Source: Erodium maritimum (Eukaryota; Streptophyta; Magnoliopsida; Geraniales; Geraniaceae). Taken from it: a DNA stretch of 64,000 bases. Shown here piece by piece: positions 10,556-20,700 of the stretch (within the stretch, counting starts at the first letter, position 1; each line of letters begins with the position of its first letter). The notes beneath the pieces were generated by a model that saw nothing but the letters and a program-made list of their open reading frames with translations, did not search any database and was not told where the DNA came from. The stretch is taken from assembly GCA_963921825.1 (NCBI GenBank), contig OY997596.1:34897932-34961931 (forward strand). Direction: 5' to 3'. A program made the translations under genes and the position numbers.

Positions 10556-12385
10556 GACTAAGGGATTTCCGGTCGAGGATGTTACCCTTCGTCTCTGTGA
10601 GGAGGAAAAAATCGGGACTGATGATGTGTGGTCCAGTACGATATAAGTGGTTGTGTGCATCTAGTGGTGTTGGCTTATGCTGTTATACGACATCTGTGTG
10701 TGTCTCGCTTGTGCCTTATTCTAGCTGTTTGGTTGTGTGCTATCCTACGACATATGTGTGTGTCTTGCTGTGTGATTTATTCTCATTGGTTGGCTGTGTG
10801 CATTTTGTAAGTATGTTTGAGGTCGTGAAAGTGATTGGTAACTGAGTGTCGGGACTGAGTCTTCGTGTTCCGGTACGGCATAAGTGGAACGGGATGTGAT
10901 AGCTGTAGACGTTGGAAATGATTATACCACGATTAGGGTGGGCCTGCTGTGTGAGCTATGCGTATTGTGTTGGCTTTGTGCATTGAGTTAAGTGTGACTT
11001 TGGTCTTGTGAGAGTGTTGGGGGACTCGAGGTGTTGTTACGCGTGACTCATATGTTACCGTGCGAGTTCGCACGTGTGATTGGTTGTGAGATAGCCGTGG
11101 GCATTGTTCGTTGAGAATTGTTAGGTGTGAGTGTCAATGGTTAGTGTGGAAAGTGGTGGGTTCGATTCATGGTGAGTTGTTTTGCGGATTGCGCCTGGGT
11201 GAAGGTCACGCATTGCCTTGGTTGTATTTGGTTAATTTGACTTTTAATAGTTGTGCTTTACTAGTATGCCCTAATTGGAACGGTTACCCGTGGTGATGAA
11301 TCGTGGTTCAGAACCTTAACTACTTTTCCTGTTGAGCGTAAGCTCACCCCCTTACTTTGTTGTGTTTCAGGTGTTGAGCGGTTTCTGTACTAGCAAGATT
11401 CTCGGAGCTTGGGAGCTGGCGAGGGTTTAGCTAATGTCTAGCGACGTACCGTTAACCGTTGAACTATTTTACCCTTGTTTTTATCAAACTGTGACTCACG
11501 GCATTGTTTAAAGTTTTGAACTACTATTTGAGACTTCATTTGGCTTACTTTCATTTAAATTTATTATTGTTTTAGCTCACGTCTCGAGTCCGGTCAAAAC
11601 CGGATTTGGGGCATGACATATCAACTCGTGTTCGGTCCCATCATCCGATGTGTACCCGCAGTTGTCGTCCAACCTTATACGCTTTCTTGCTTCACTTTCA
11701 GCGTCTAGGTCAATGTCAACGTCACAATGCGGTGTCTTCAGGTTCTTCCAATTTGGTTTCTCCCTCACGATCCTCCAAACATGCTTCCAAGCAAACTCAC
11801 ACTTCTCCTCCCTCTTGTACTCATCTTCAGCGGCTGCCATGATGTCAGCTTTGCTTCTCCCACATACAGTATGGTCCGCGAGCCCTGAATATTTTTCTTT
11901 CCCTTTGGTTACTTTCCTGTTGATCGGATGCCAGTGATCCTTGCAATTCTTCAAGGTATGTAATGGCTCGTGTGCTTTCCTCATCGAATCGAACTCAGAT
12001 CCGACTTTCTTCCATTACATGTCATTCTTCTGCTTCTTTCCTATGATGCTATCCAGAGAGTTGTTGAGCCACGCCCTCGCCAACAGTTCCTCCTCCTCAA
12101 TGCTCCATTTCAACCGCAGTCCTGAACTTGTTGTCAGCACAACCTTCTTCCCTTCTTCTTTTTTGGTTGAGTGGCCAGAGCAGATTGGGAAGGTTGCTCG
12201 TTTGGGGTTTGCGTTGGTGGCCATTGCGAATGTTGGAGCGGGTTGAATTGTGTGGGAATTGAGTGGGTCGGGTTGAGGAAGGAGGAGTAGGATTCGATGT
12301 GGCATGCAAGCTCTTCTTCCGTGTGTACCGAGTCCTTGAGGTTGAAGTCGTCCAAGTTGAACTCGTTGTTGGATGGGTCGGCCAT

Positions 12386-12895
12386 TGGGAAAATGATGTG
12401 GAAAAAATTAGGTTGAAAGGAGAGAAGAATAGAAGAGGTGTGTAGAGGAGAGATGTGAATTTTGGGTAAGGGTGGTTGTGTATTCATAGAAAATTTTAGG
12501 GTATTTTTGAAATCACTCGGCGCCACATGTCGGCGTGGGACAGGCCCACCGACTAGTCGTTGGGCCAGCAACGGTTCGCAACGCCGTGGCAAGATTCTGA
12601 GGCGATACGTTACGACGACCCACCAAACGACGGCTCCAACGACGACACGTCGTAGCAACAAACCGTGACAGAGTCTACGACGGCATGCAAACCACGATGT
12701 TGCAACGACTTTTGGAGCTGCTCTTGTATGTACATAGAACGAAAGATGGAAATACAAGTGCGCGTATAATAAGTTTGTACGTGTTTCAGTGCGCAGTTGT
12801 GATCCGCGAAGTCATCACTTTTCTGAAACATGAAAATGGCAAATGAATGAAAACAGTTTCATGTAACAGCTACACCAAGAAAAACATACTAACAC
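12386..12895. other. Upstream and terminal part of the Harbinger-type region
   Basis: This is the 5' side of the accessory gene (minus strand), followed by a GC-rich segment with inverted motifs (aacgacgacacgtcgt near 12639) and ttggagctgctcttg at 12711. Read on the minus strand, the last resembles a Harbinger-type terminus (gagcagctccaaaag). No clean TTA duplication pairs it with the left side near 7317, so element limits remain uncertain. No gene seen. Confidence 0.4.
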
Positions 12896-12904
12896 TTTGT
12901 TTGT

Positions 12905-13062
12905 GAGGTGAAATCGGCTACAAACACTAAACCTAATGTTTAGTGTTGATAAAACAAGTCAATTACTCAATTGCATCTCACTCATCCATTCTTAAAATGG
13001 ATGGATTAGATTGGTTCTCTAGTTTTTAGGTTCAGACATGGTTTGTATTTGATTTCTCCTCC
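12905..13062. mobile_element. 158-bp Mutator-type MITE (TSD tttgtttgt)
   Basis: Ends gaggtgaaatcgg and gatttctcctcc form imperfect inverted termini. A perfect 9-bp duplication tttgtttgt flanks it at 12896-12904 and 13063-13071, the size made by Mutator-family transposases. Its sequence consists of the left tip, a short internal piece (aatgtttagtgttgataaaa, also near 13827) and the right arm of the larger element at 13114-14339. It is therefore a deletion derivative of that family. Confidence 0.9.
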
Positions 13063-13113
13063 TTTGTTTGTCCCTATATTTTTCTTTTGTTCTGTACCAT
13101 AAAAGTAACTGAG

Positions 13114-14339
13114 GAGGTGAAATCGGCTACAAACCACTCTTAACCTAAAAACTAGAGAACCAATCCTAGCCACACACACCTGACATCCAACATTCCACAT
13201 GATGCCACATCACCACCCCAATTTCACCCAAACTCACGCCAATTCATCCTTTCTCACACAAGCAAGGGCATAATTGTAAAAGCATGGTGCCATGTGGACA
13301 AGTGTCCATTTTTTTCTTCACCAATTCACTAATTTAATATTTCCCGATTCGTTTGAACTCCGATTAGCTTCAAACTTGCGCCAATATTTTTATTTTTTCA
13401 AGGGCTTTAAATCAAGATCAATCATGAATATATTTTGAAGCACGAAAATAAAAAGGTATATCGGAGTGATAAAAAAAATGTTGATTGTTGATAAATCTTC
13501 ACTAATATATGTTTTATATCGGAGGTATCAAACTAGTGCTAAATGTTGATAAAAACATGTACCGAGGTGATAAAAACCATGTTCAATTTTGATAATAAGT
13601 GTGATAAACTAATCATGGTCGGTTTTGGAGAATGGGGTGATAAAACCAGTGTAGAGTGTTGATAAAACTAGTGTAAAGTGTTGATAAAACCAGAGCAAAG
13701 TGTTGATAAAAATTAGCCAGATATAATTTCTTTAAAAACCAGCCCCGAAATATAAAAAAATTTGTGCTTCAAAAAAACCATGTGATGGGGATGATAAAAC
13801 ACATGTAATTGAATGATAAACCTAGTGTTTAGTGTTGATAAAATTAGTGTTCATAAAAAGCACGCGATGGGGTGATAAAAACATGATCAGTTTTGGAAAA
13901 TGAGGTGATAAAACCAGTGTAAAGTGTTGATAAAACCAGTGTAAAAGTGTTGATAAATCCAGAGCAAAGTGTTGATAAAAATTACCCAGATTTTTTTAAA
14001 AAAAAAATCAACACCGAAATAATTTTTTTTTTCGTGCTTCAAAATATATTCATGACTGATCTTGATTTAAAGCCCTTAAAAAAACAAAACTAATGGCGCA
14101 AGTTCGAAGCCAATCGGAGTTCAAACGAAGCGGGAAAAATTAAATTAGTGAATTGATTAAAAAATAACATGATAGTTTTACTAAAAAGCCCTTACCACTT
14201 ATTAAAAAGTGCTGTTTTTTTTTGCAGTCAACAAGTCAACTACTCAATTACATCTCATCCATCCATTCTTAAAATGGATGGCTTAGATTGGTTCTCTAGT
14301 TTTTAGGTTAATACATGGTTTGTATTTGATTTCTCCTCT
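13114..14339. mobile_element. 1.2-kb non-autonomous Mutator-type element (TSD gtaactgag)
   Basis: A perfect 9-bp duplication gtaactgag lies at 13105-13113 and 14340-14348. The two arms are long inverted repeats of roughly 330 bp: the left reads aacctaaaaactagagaacc at about 13141, the right has its reverse complement at about 14290, and both arms contain ctttaaatcaagatca inward. The centre is a run of gataaaa motifs. No transposase frame is present, so it depends on an autonomous relative. It lies 42 bp from the 158-bp relative. Confidence 0.9.
13440..13985. repeat. Degenerate gtgttgataaaa repeats
   Basis: The centre of the Mutator-type element consists of about twenty variants of gtgttgataaaaccagtgta spaced irregularly, most alike at 13630-13710 and 13910-13980. 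The pattern is non-coding. Similar motifs occur at 3670-3770. Confidence 0.75.
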
Positions 14340-14663
14340 GTAACTGAGACATGCATGTGCCTTTTAGTTACCTCACTTCCACCTCTTTACTCCAAACCTC
14401 ACTTCTTTTTCTTTCGACCTTTTTTACTGTAAAGTAAATTAGTTAACCCTAGTCCTAAGTACTTAACCATGGTTAACTCCATAAAGCATGAATACTAATG
14501 ATTCATATTTTATGTCTCATTTTCGAGTTGCGGTTCGGTGGTATCAGTCCTGAATCTGATTACATCAACGAGGTTGCTCATTTTAATATAAAGACCAACC
14601 TAATCATTTTATTTTGGATGGTTTACGATAATTTGATACACATATTATTTTTATAGTTTAAAG

Positions 14664-15019
14664 AAAGATTCTAAAAATCGTTAGACACTAGTCGGGCGGC
14701 TAGATCCTTCAGGGATTAATCGGGGACTAGACGGGGATTAATCAGATTTGTATTTTTTAAATTTTTAATAGATATATTATTATATATATAAATAAAATAT
14801 GGATTTCATTTTATTAAAAATGGTAACTAATATCTTAAATACATAAAAAATAACACCAAACAACTCAGAAGCACAACTCCTAATATCACCAACACCATAA
14901 CCATCTAATTATTTTAATTGAGTCAGTATACTACGCAAAATTGTTGTAATCGCCTAGGCGGGTCGGCTAGGCGTAGGCGGACGCCTAGGCGGCGCCCAAT
15001 CTGGATTTTTAGAACACTG
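14664..15019. mobile_element. hAT-like MITE (TSD gtttaaag)
   Basis: A perfect 8-bp duplication gtttaaag lies at 14656-14663 and 15020-15027, the size typical of hAT insertions. Inverted termini share ttctaaaaatc (left 14669-14679; right as gatttttagaa at 15004-15014). The ends are GC-rich (gtcgggcggctag on the left; gcctaggcggcgccc on the right) around an AT-rich centre. There is no coding capacity. Confidence 0.8.
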
Positions 15020-15027
15020 GTTTAAAG

Positions 15028-15411
15028 TAGTCTGATTTCTTTGGTGGGTTGGGTTTGAAATTGACCCATCCAAAAACACTACATTTTCATTTTATACCAA
15101 TTTATAATTCACATAATTTTTATTAATATAATATTTTGTTAAACATTTATTTTCAAAATAATACCCTAACAATTTTTTTTTACAGTTTCATACCCAAAAA
15201 AAAAAACATTTACCAACACTTTCATACATGGTCGTTAACTCTCCATCCAAATTTAGACGGAAAATATGTTTTAAAAAAAATTCCAATTTTGCCCTTGTAT
15301 GGATTTGGCCATCGATTTTTTAAAACCAATCTTTAAACTCTCGTTCTCTCTCTAATATATGGCTGCATCATCTCTTCTTCTTCAGATTTTATCTGGCCGG
15401 TGAAGCATGAG
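15028..15411. other. AT-rich spacer with a Mutator-like terminal fragment
   Basis: No gene seen. The stretch 15075-15310 (ataccctaac, ctctccatccaaatttagac, gacggaaaatatg) resembles the terminal repeats of Mutator-like elements such as 45690-45850, but has no partner end or TSD. Confidence 0.35.
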
Positions 15412-15639
15412 TCAGGGAGACCCAAGAGCAGTGGATGTCGGAGAATCCCGGAGGATTGGAGCGGCGACGATTTTGGGGCTAGGAGTCCCAAGGAAAAAAC
15501 CTCCTAACCCTAACTCATGGTCCTCGAGGTTCTTAAGAACGCTCCGAATCAGGAACGGTGCTGTCGCGAGCTTGCCGTGGAGGTCACAAATTTTCTCATC
15601 AGGAGCTTCGATTTCGTCGAGCTCCATCTCCAATTTCAT
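15412..15639 (-). CDS. Unrecognised small reading frame, 75 codons
   Basis: From an ATG at 15637-15639 the minus strand encodes an acidic start (MKLEMELDEIEAPDEKI), then a helical stretch (LATAPFLIRSVLKNLEDHE), a Gly-rich part and a Ser/Thr-Pro tail, ending at 15412. Base use is GC-richer than the flanks. The family is not recognised. It might be a complete small gene, a first exon, or a fragment. The open frame also extends upstream to 16074, crossing into the gypsy LTR that starts at 16024, so any upstream exon has been displaced by that insertion. Confidence 0.25.
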   Translation of the reverse strand: MKLEMELDEIEAPDEKICDLHGKLATAPFLIRSVLKNLEDHELGLGGFFLGTPSPKIVAAPILRDSPTSTALGSP

Positions 15640-18066
15640 CAAGAAAAGCAATACCAAAGAGAGTGAGAAAGTGAGGGATATTTGAAGGGAATTATTTTCT
15701 AGGGCTCTGTTTGGTTTAGTGTAGAGGCAACGATTTTGCCGATCTGAGCTTGAACGAATTTGGGTCCTCGAGATTTTGCTCGACCGCCTCAAATCTCTTG
15801 GATATTGTTTGTAGAAATTAGGGCTTTGCTTGAGGTGGATTTTTCTGCTTCGACAAATTCGATCCCGATTGTCGGGAATGAGGGCAGTCCTTGGAAGGAT
15901 GCCTTGCTTCAACTCTCGATTTTTAGAGGTCGGGTTACTAAAAAGCACAATTTTGCAGGTAGCGTGACCTATTTTATGCCTATAAAAAGATCCATAAGTC
16001 GGGAGAGGGATATTCAGACCGCTTGTAAGAACCGCACCCGGTCGATCCCGGTCGAACCGGTGAATTCTAGACAAGTTTGACCTTCAGCCGGAAAAGTCAA
16101 CCGATGACTCAGGAAGTCATTCAGGACCTTTCCGGGGCCAAAAAAGCTTAGTCTTCATCACGGTTAGCTTAGTTGGGCCATCTCCTTCAGTTTGACTGTA
16201 ATATTGGTTAGGTCAAATTTCGGTCAAACTTGGACTTTATATCGGTTAATTTCCGATAAATCTTGGAAAGCTGGAAATTATTCAAGTGGAAGTGACCCCA
16301 CATGACACTTGTCATAATTGGCTTGGGGGATGAAAAATGAGCTTCAAAGGACTCTTATACCCTCCCAACATACCTTTAAAGGGATAGGACCTTAAGGGCT
16401 TTTCGGTATTTGGACAAAATAGGTCATTTAAAGCAACATGAGCACATAAATCAGATCACTCACTTTTGTTGCAGCCGAAAATCACAAGGAGAGAGAGAGG
16501 GGAGAGCTCATTTCTTGAGGAAGAAGAAAGTGAAGAAAACTTGGATTTTGGAGCTTGTTTTTAGTCCTTTTGCCTCCATTTTCCTTCCATCTTCTTCATC
16601 TCACAATCCTAGAGGTACGGATGCTCTTAACTCTCCATTTCATCTACTTTCAATCTTTGGGTTTTTGGCTCAAAAGTTGAAGAACTTGCTTTGTGGTTGT
16701 TGCTTGGAGAAGAAGTAGTGAAGTAGGATGTTTGGTTTGTGTTTTGGTTGAAGTTTTGATGAACCCATTGAGGGTGTTGATGTTGGGTCACCTTGGATGA
16801 ATATTTTGGAGTTGAGAGGACTTGGAAATGGGGTTTTAATGTGATTTTCGTGAAACTCGAGTTGGGGAAGAAAGGGGAAAGAACTGGTCAGGTTTGGCGC
16901 GGAACGTGACCCGAACCGGGCCAAGTGTCGGCACGGCAGGCCGCACGGAACGGGCCTGGTACCGGCACGACACGCGGCACGAAACGGACTAGAGTCCGGC
17001 AAGGTACCTCACACGGTCCGTGTCGCACTCCGGGCCGGTCTGTGACGCGGTCCGTGCTGGCTACCGGGCCGGTCTGTGATACGGTCCGTGCCAGGTTCAA
17101 GCACGGCTAGCCACACGGTCCGTATGGCGTTCCGGATCAGACACCCAGAATCCAAAACCTTTCCTTTTAGCCCTTTTCGATTCTTAAATCATTTCTTCAA
17201 ACCTTATTTCCATTATTTGAGTGTTGTTTTGTACTTTGGGTATAAGAACATCGTTGAGTTATTAACTTTGGTCTTTTGGTGGTCTAAGACAGTGGTACCG
17301 AGCAAGGAAGGAAGGAAGAACTTGGACTAGAGCTTGAAGAACGAAGAATCACGCCGGAACCCGTGTGAAGGACGGAGTTGTGACCACCGAGTTGTCAACA
17401 TAGTTTTAGAGGATTACCAAGAGGTAGGGAAAGTCTTAACTTCTTAATTAAACGCTTAGTATGCATGTTAGGTTAATAAAATTGGAAATACCCTAGAATT
17501 GCCTATAGGATGCGAATAACTAGAATAATCGTCTTTCAATTACTAATAACCGGAAGTGTCTAGAATGCATGCTTAGGATGAAGATGACTAGTGTAACTCG
17601 TTTTCAATACTAGGGAATTGATTTACTGGTAGAGAGGCTGTGAAGAGCTCTCGGATTAGTTGTGTGGTAGGTTCACATGCTTGGTTGCTCGTTATTAGGA
17701 TAAACTAAGAGTATAATGAAACTAGTTAGCTTGTATGATTGAAGGATTAATTGATCACTCACATGATTGTTGATTGGTCGAATGTTTACTTGACTGGTTA
17801 GGTGATTGTGTTGATATAATTGTTGATTGAACGAATGATCGAGTATGACTGGTTGTGCCAAAGGGGTACAATCAGGTGATCGATGTACCGCTGGTTCGTG
17901 ACAGGTAAGTATACGGTAAGTGTGAGGTGTTATTGGATGTCTTTGTTGTGATGAAAGTGTGATTTGAGGAGTGTTCATGATTGGTTGAATTATAGTGCTT
18001 TTTCCTTATTCTTATTCTTGAATACTTGGTTGTTTGTTTGTTTGTTTGTTGTTCGGTACTACACCC

Positions 18067-18080
18067 GGGGGGGGGGGGGG
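18067..18080. repeat. Homopolymer of 14 G in the 5' LTR
   Basis: A run of G follows acaccc. The equivalent in the 3' LTR (37113-37125) has 13. Such runs are prone to sequencing error and slippage. Confidence 0.85.
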
Positions 18081-18129
18081 TAATCTGGTGCCGTTGTGAT
18101 GGTTGGAGTTGGACAGATACAGTGAGATG

Positions 18130-18362
18130 TTGATTGATTATTGGAGCCCGAGAGCTCGGCAGATCCTACGGGATATTGATAGATTATAGTAGCCTGAATG
18201 CTCGGCAGATCCTGCGGGATATTGATAGATTATAGGAGCCTGAGTGCTCGGCAGATCCTGCGGGATATTGATTGGTTATTGGAGCCTGAGAGCTCGGCAG
18301 ATCCTGCGGGATATTGATAGCTTATAGGAGCCTGAGGGCTCGGCAGATCCTGTAAGATATTG
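18130..18362. repeat. Minisatellite of about 50-bp units, five copies
   Basis: Each unit contains gctcggcagatcctgcggga and a gatattgat..ttat..gagcc joint. Five units are seen here and five at the matching place of the 3' LTR (37185-37410), so copy number has been stable since insertion. Confidence 0.9.
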
Positions 18363-19969
18363 ATCGGATTACTTCATGAGAGATGGTTTCTGAGATTTCA
18401 CCCAAGGGTGTGCGTCCTACGGGAGCACTACCTTGGTTCCCTATGATTATGGTCCTTGGAGACATTTTCGAGAATTCCGACTATGAGCATCCCTATGGGA
18501 TGGTTTCCTTTGCTCCGATGTATGTGCCTCCTCTGGACCGAGGGAAAATCTGATGTGATATGAATACTCTAGTGGATCGGGATATGGGAACCGAGGTGAT
18601 ACTAGAATCTATTCATGGATCGGAGGCTTGAGAAAGCAAGTGGTTGGCGTGATACAAATTACTCCCATTTAATCGTTCTAATACTTTGTAATAATCCTTT
18701 TATGGAACTTTTCAAGTAAAGGTTATCTTTAAGAGGACGGCGCTTATCTTATCCGATCTTGTTTATATATATTATTTCATCGTACTTATCTTGTTCTATC
18801 TTGTTGCATATTATTTCATTGTTAATCATATTTTGTTGTTAATTGAGTTATCTGCTTACCCAGTACAGTATTGACCTAAGGGTTGAGATGTTAAGGTTTT
18901 TCCTACCGAGCGTAAGCTCACTTCCCCCCTTTTGGTTTTCTTACTGTTTTACAGGCGTAGCTGATGTCTAGTGAGTTCGAGGCTCGGGAGCTTTTGGACA
19001 TCTTGCGGTTTATCTTAGAGTTATGTTGGTCTTGTATTTTAAACATTATTTATTTGACTCTTTATGTTGAGTTGTGATTCATTGGAAGTTTTGGAACTAT
19101 TTATAGTTGTTGATTTGAGAGAGTTTATCTTGTTAGGAAAAATTACACATAACCTCCCTTGACATTGGCTTATTTTCAGATACCCCCCTTAACTATTTTT
19201 TTTCTTCATACAACCCCCTTAACTTCATTTTTTTTCATTTTAGTCCAACGCCGTTAACTTTTCATCCAATAGACATCAAATGTCCAAAATACCCCTCATA
19301 AACCATCAAATTTTCAAAACATTGCCATTAACTCCTACAAACTTAAAATTTAAATTGTTTTCTTTATTTTCTTAATATTTTTTTTCAGAATGTTTTTAAT
19401 TGATAATAATATTTTTATTTTTAATATTTTATTTTCAGAAATACTTTGTTTCTTTATAACCCTTTTTCTTTAATTTTTTTATTTAATTCATAATAATATT
19501 TTTATTTCTATTTTCGGATTTTCTTTTGTTTTAAAAATATTTTTAATAATATGAATTTCTATATAATTATTTTAATTCAATTCTTTTATATTCATTAATT
19601 AAATGAACTACTTTTTACTTTATCATCAAATAAAAAAACAACGAAAATGAACTTATGTGATACGATGAACATCACATGAACATCCATGAACATCATCAAA
19701 TATGAAAGGTAGATGAACATCGATAACATCCATGAACAATTCCTTTTCGTGTCTTTTTGTCCCTTTTGTTTTTTTGTCCCTTTTTGTATCAGATGAAAAT
19801 CATACAAAGAAAATGAAAAGAAAAAACAAAACAGAATCAAATCTGAGACTGGAACTCAAGTGGCGAGGAGGAGCAAGGGAGCCGGAGGGCTTGCCGTTGG
19901 GGCTCGCCAGAACGCCGCACGCGGAGGCGTATTGGGTGTGGTGTGGTGGAGGCGAGGCGTGGAGGCGAT

Positions 19970-20171
19970 CTGTGTGCCTTGCCGGATTCGCTGTCGGAAA
20001 TCCCCAATTTAGCCACACTCGACCTCAGCTCCGACAGATTCTCCGGCCCGATTCCGGTGGGACTTTGCCAAAACCGCCAAAACACCTTCGCCGAGCTTTA
20101 CCTCCAGAACACGTTAACCAGAACAATCCCAACAAGCCTCAGCAACTGCTCCCTCCTCGTCACTCTCGATC
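19970..20171 (+). pseudogene. Captured LRR receptor fragment (BRI1-like)
   Basis: An open stretch of about 67 codons reads leucine-rich repeats: ALPDSLSEIPNLATLDLSS, FSGPIPVGLCQNRQNTF, AELYLQN, and IPTSLSNCSLLVTLD. The order (GLCQNR..N, LYLQN, IP.SLSNCS.LV.L) matches the extracellular LRR region of brassinosteroid receptor BRI1-type kinases as I know them. Only about three repeats are present: no signal peptide, island domain, transmembrane segment or kinase. The stretch is out of its gene context inside a Mutator-like element, so it is a captured piece. A frame of 98 codons through it could be transcribed, but there is no sign of function. Confidence 0.75.
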
Positions 20172-20209
20172 GTGGTGTTGGAGGTGGATCAAAAATGAAA
20201 TCAAAAACA

Positions 20210-20380
20210 AAAAAGAAGCAAAACAGAGAAGAGGTGTAAAGAGAGGAGATTATGTGGCTGCGTGAAGTGGACGTGCAGCGGCAGAGCTCCATGGTCGAGG
20301 TGTGGAGATGAAACTGTGGAGAGAGCAAAAATGAAGAGGTGTGTGCGGTTGTGTGAGAGTAAAGGATAAAGGTTTAGTTT
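20210..20380 (-). other. Possible second captured fragment (5' UTR and start of a gene)
   Basis: On the minus strand a CT-rich leader (about 20380-20295) precedes an ATG at about 20293 (MELCRCTSTSRSHII). This resembles a captured promoter-proximal gene segment, as is common in Pack-MULEs. No family is recognised, and it may be chance. Confidence 0.25.
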
Positions 20381-20687
20381 AGGGTTAGGCTTAAGGGTAG
20401 TTTAGGCATTTTTAAAAATTATAAGAGCATGTGCCTTGCACATGTTCGCATTCCGTTTGTTTTTGGATGACGTTGGACTAAACTGAAAAATATAAAAGTT
20501 AGGGGGGTTATATGAAAAAAAAATTAGTTAAGGGGGGTATCTGAAAATAAGCAAATACTAGGGGAGGTTATGTGTAATTTTCCCATCTTGTTATTATAAA
20601 GGTTTTGGTACTTAATTATTGCTTTTCTACTTTTAATCCCGGTCACGTCTCGAGTCCGGCCAAAACCGGATTTGGGGCGTGACAATT

Positions 20688-20700
20688 TGGTATCAGAGCC
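20688..20700 (+). other. Primer binding site, initiator tRNA-Met type
   Basis: tggtatcagagcc lies three bases after the LTR end. It is the complement of the 3' end of plant initiator tRNA-Met, the usual primer for minus-strand synthesis of these elements. Confidence 0.92.

Larger units (their letters stand above)
8592..11618 (+). mobile_element. Solo LTR of a Ty3/gypsy retrotransposon (TSD tatca)
   Basis: The 3027-bp unit begins TGTAAAACCC and ends GGGGCATGACA, with a perfect 5-bp duplication tatca at 8587-8591 and 11619-11623. No internal region or second LTR is present, so intrachromosomal LTR recombination is the likely origin. Its last 40 or so bases (cacgtctcgagtccgg and onward) nearly match the LTR end of the gypsy element at 20645-20684, so it is a related family. 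Contents: CT-rich stretch 8815-8960, a G-rich stretch 9360-9610, a 28-bp tandem repeat near 10480, and no coding capacity. Confidence 0.92.
8272..12385 (-). pseudogene. Harbinger-type Myb/SANT-like accessory gene, copy 2, split by a solo LTR
   Basis: The start is at 12385 (MADPSNNEFNLDDF). A SANT-like domain follows near 12110 (LKWSIEEEELLARAWLNNS) after a frameshift near 12140, then NCKDHWHPINRKVTKG and AWKHVWRIVREKPNWKNL at 11600-11950. The frame is cut at 11624 by the solo LTR. It resumes at 8586 with a basic segment (KQAKARARGKGKQVEA) and the C-terminal helices (MASKERM, then MTPEERVSRGRMMEGL), ending at a stop near 8272. Further stops are present in the C-terminal part. This is the NAM-associated/SANT architecture of Harbinger ORF1 proteins. 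The interrupted frame and LTR make it a pseudogene. Confidence 0.7.
19136..20584. mobile_element. Pack-MULE (Mutator-like, TSD atcttgtta)
   Basis: Inverted termini of about 130 bp begin ggaaaaattacacataacc on the left and end with the reverse complement at 20566-20584. A perfect 9-bp duplication atcttgtta lies at 19127-19135 and 20585-20593. The 3' LTR has the same site uninterrupted at 38172-38180, which proves an insertion after LTR formation. The interior (about 19850-20330) is much GC-richer than the ends and holds gene fragments, including an LRR segment. There is no transposase, so it is non-autonomous. Confidence 0.95.
16024..20684 (+). repeat. 5' LTR of the gypsy element, carrying a Pack-MULE
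   Basis: Begins TGTAAGAACCGC and ends GGGGCGTGACA. It is 4661 bp long, of which 1458 bp are the nested Mutator element plus its duplicated 9 bases, leaving 3203 bp against 3187 bp for the 3' LTR. Apart from scattered substitutions the two differ by a short segment at about 16311-16343 absent from the 3' LTR. No coding sequence belongs to the LTR itself. Confidence 0.93.

Noticed and set aside
10216-10845. 209-codon frame in the solo LTR
   Set aside because: Composition follows the GT-rich LTR repeats; stops and frame are not shared with related LTRs and there is no domain.
16410-16718. Open frame in the gypsy 5' LTR (also 35444-35731)
   Set aside because: Lies within both LTRs, ends at different positions, and is not part of any known gypsy protein.
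19732-20265. 177-codon + frame through the Pack-MULE
   Set aside because: The LRR residues are in a different frame; this one is a shadow of the captured segment.
20688-20700. Possible tRNA gene because of tggtatcagagcc
   Set aside because: Only the complement of a tRNA 3' end; no cloverleaf around it. It is a primer binding site.
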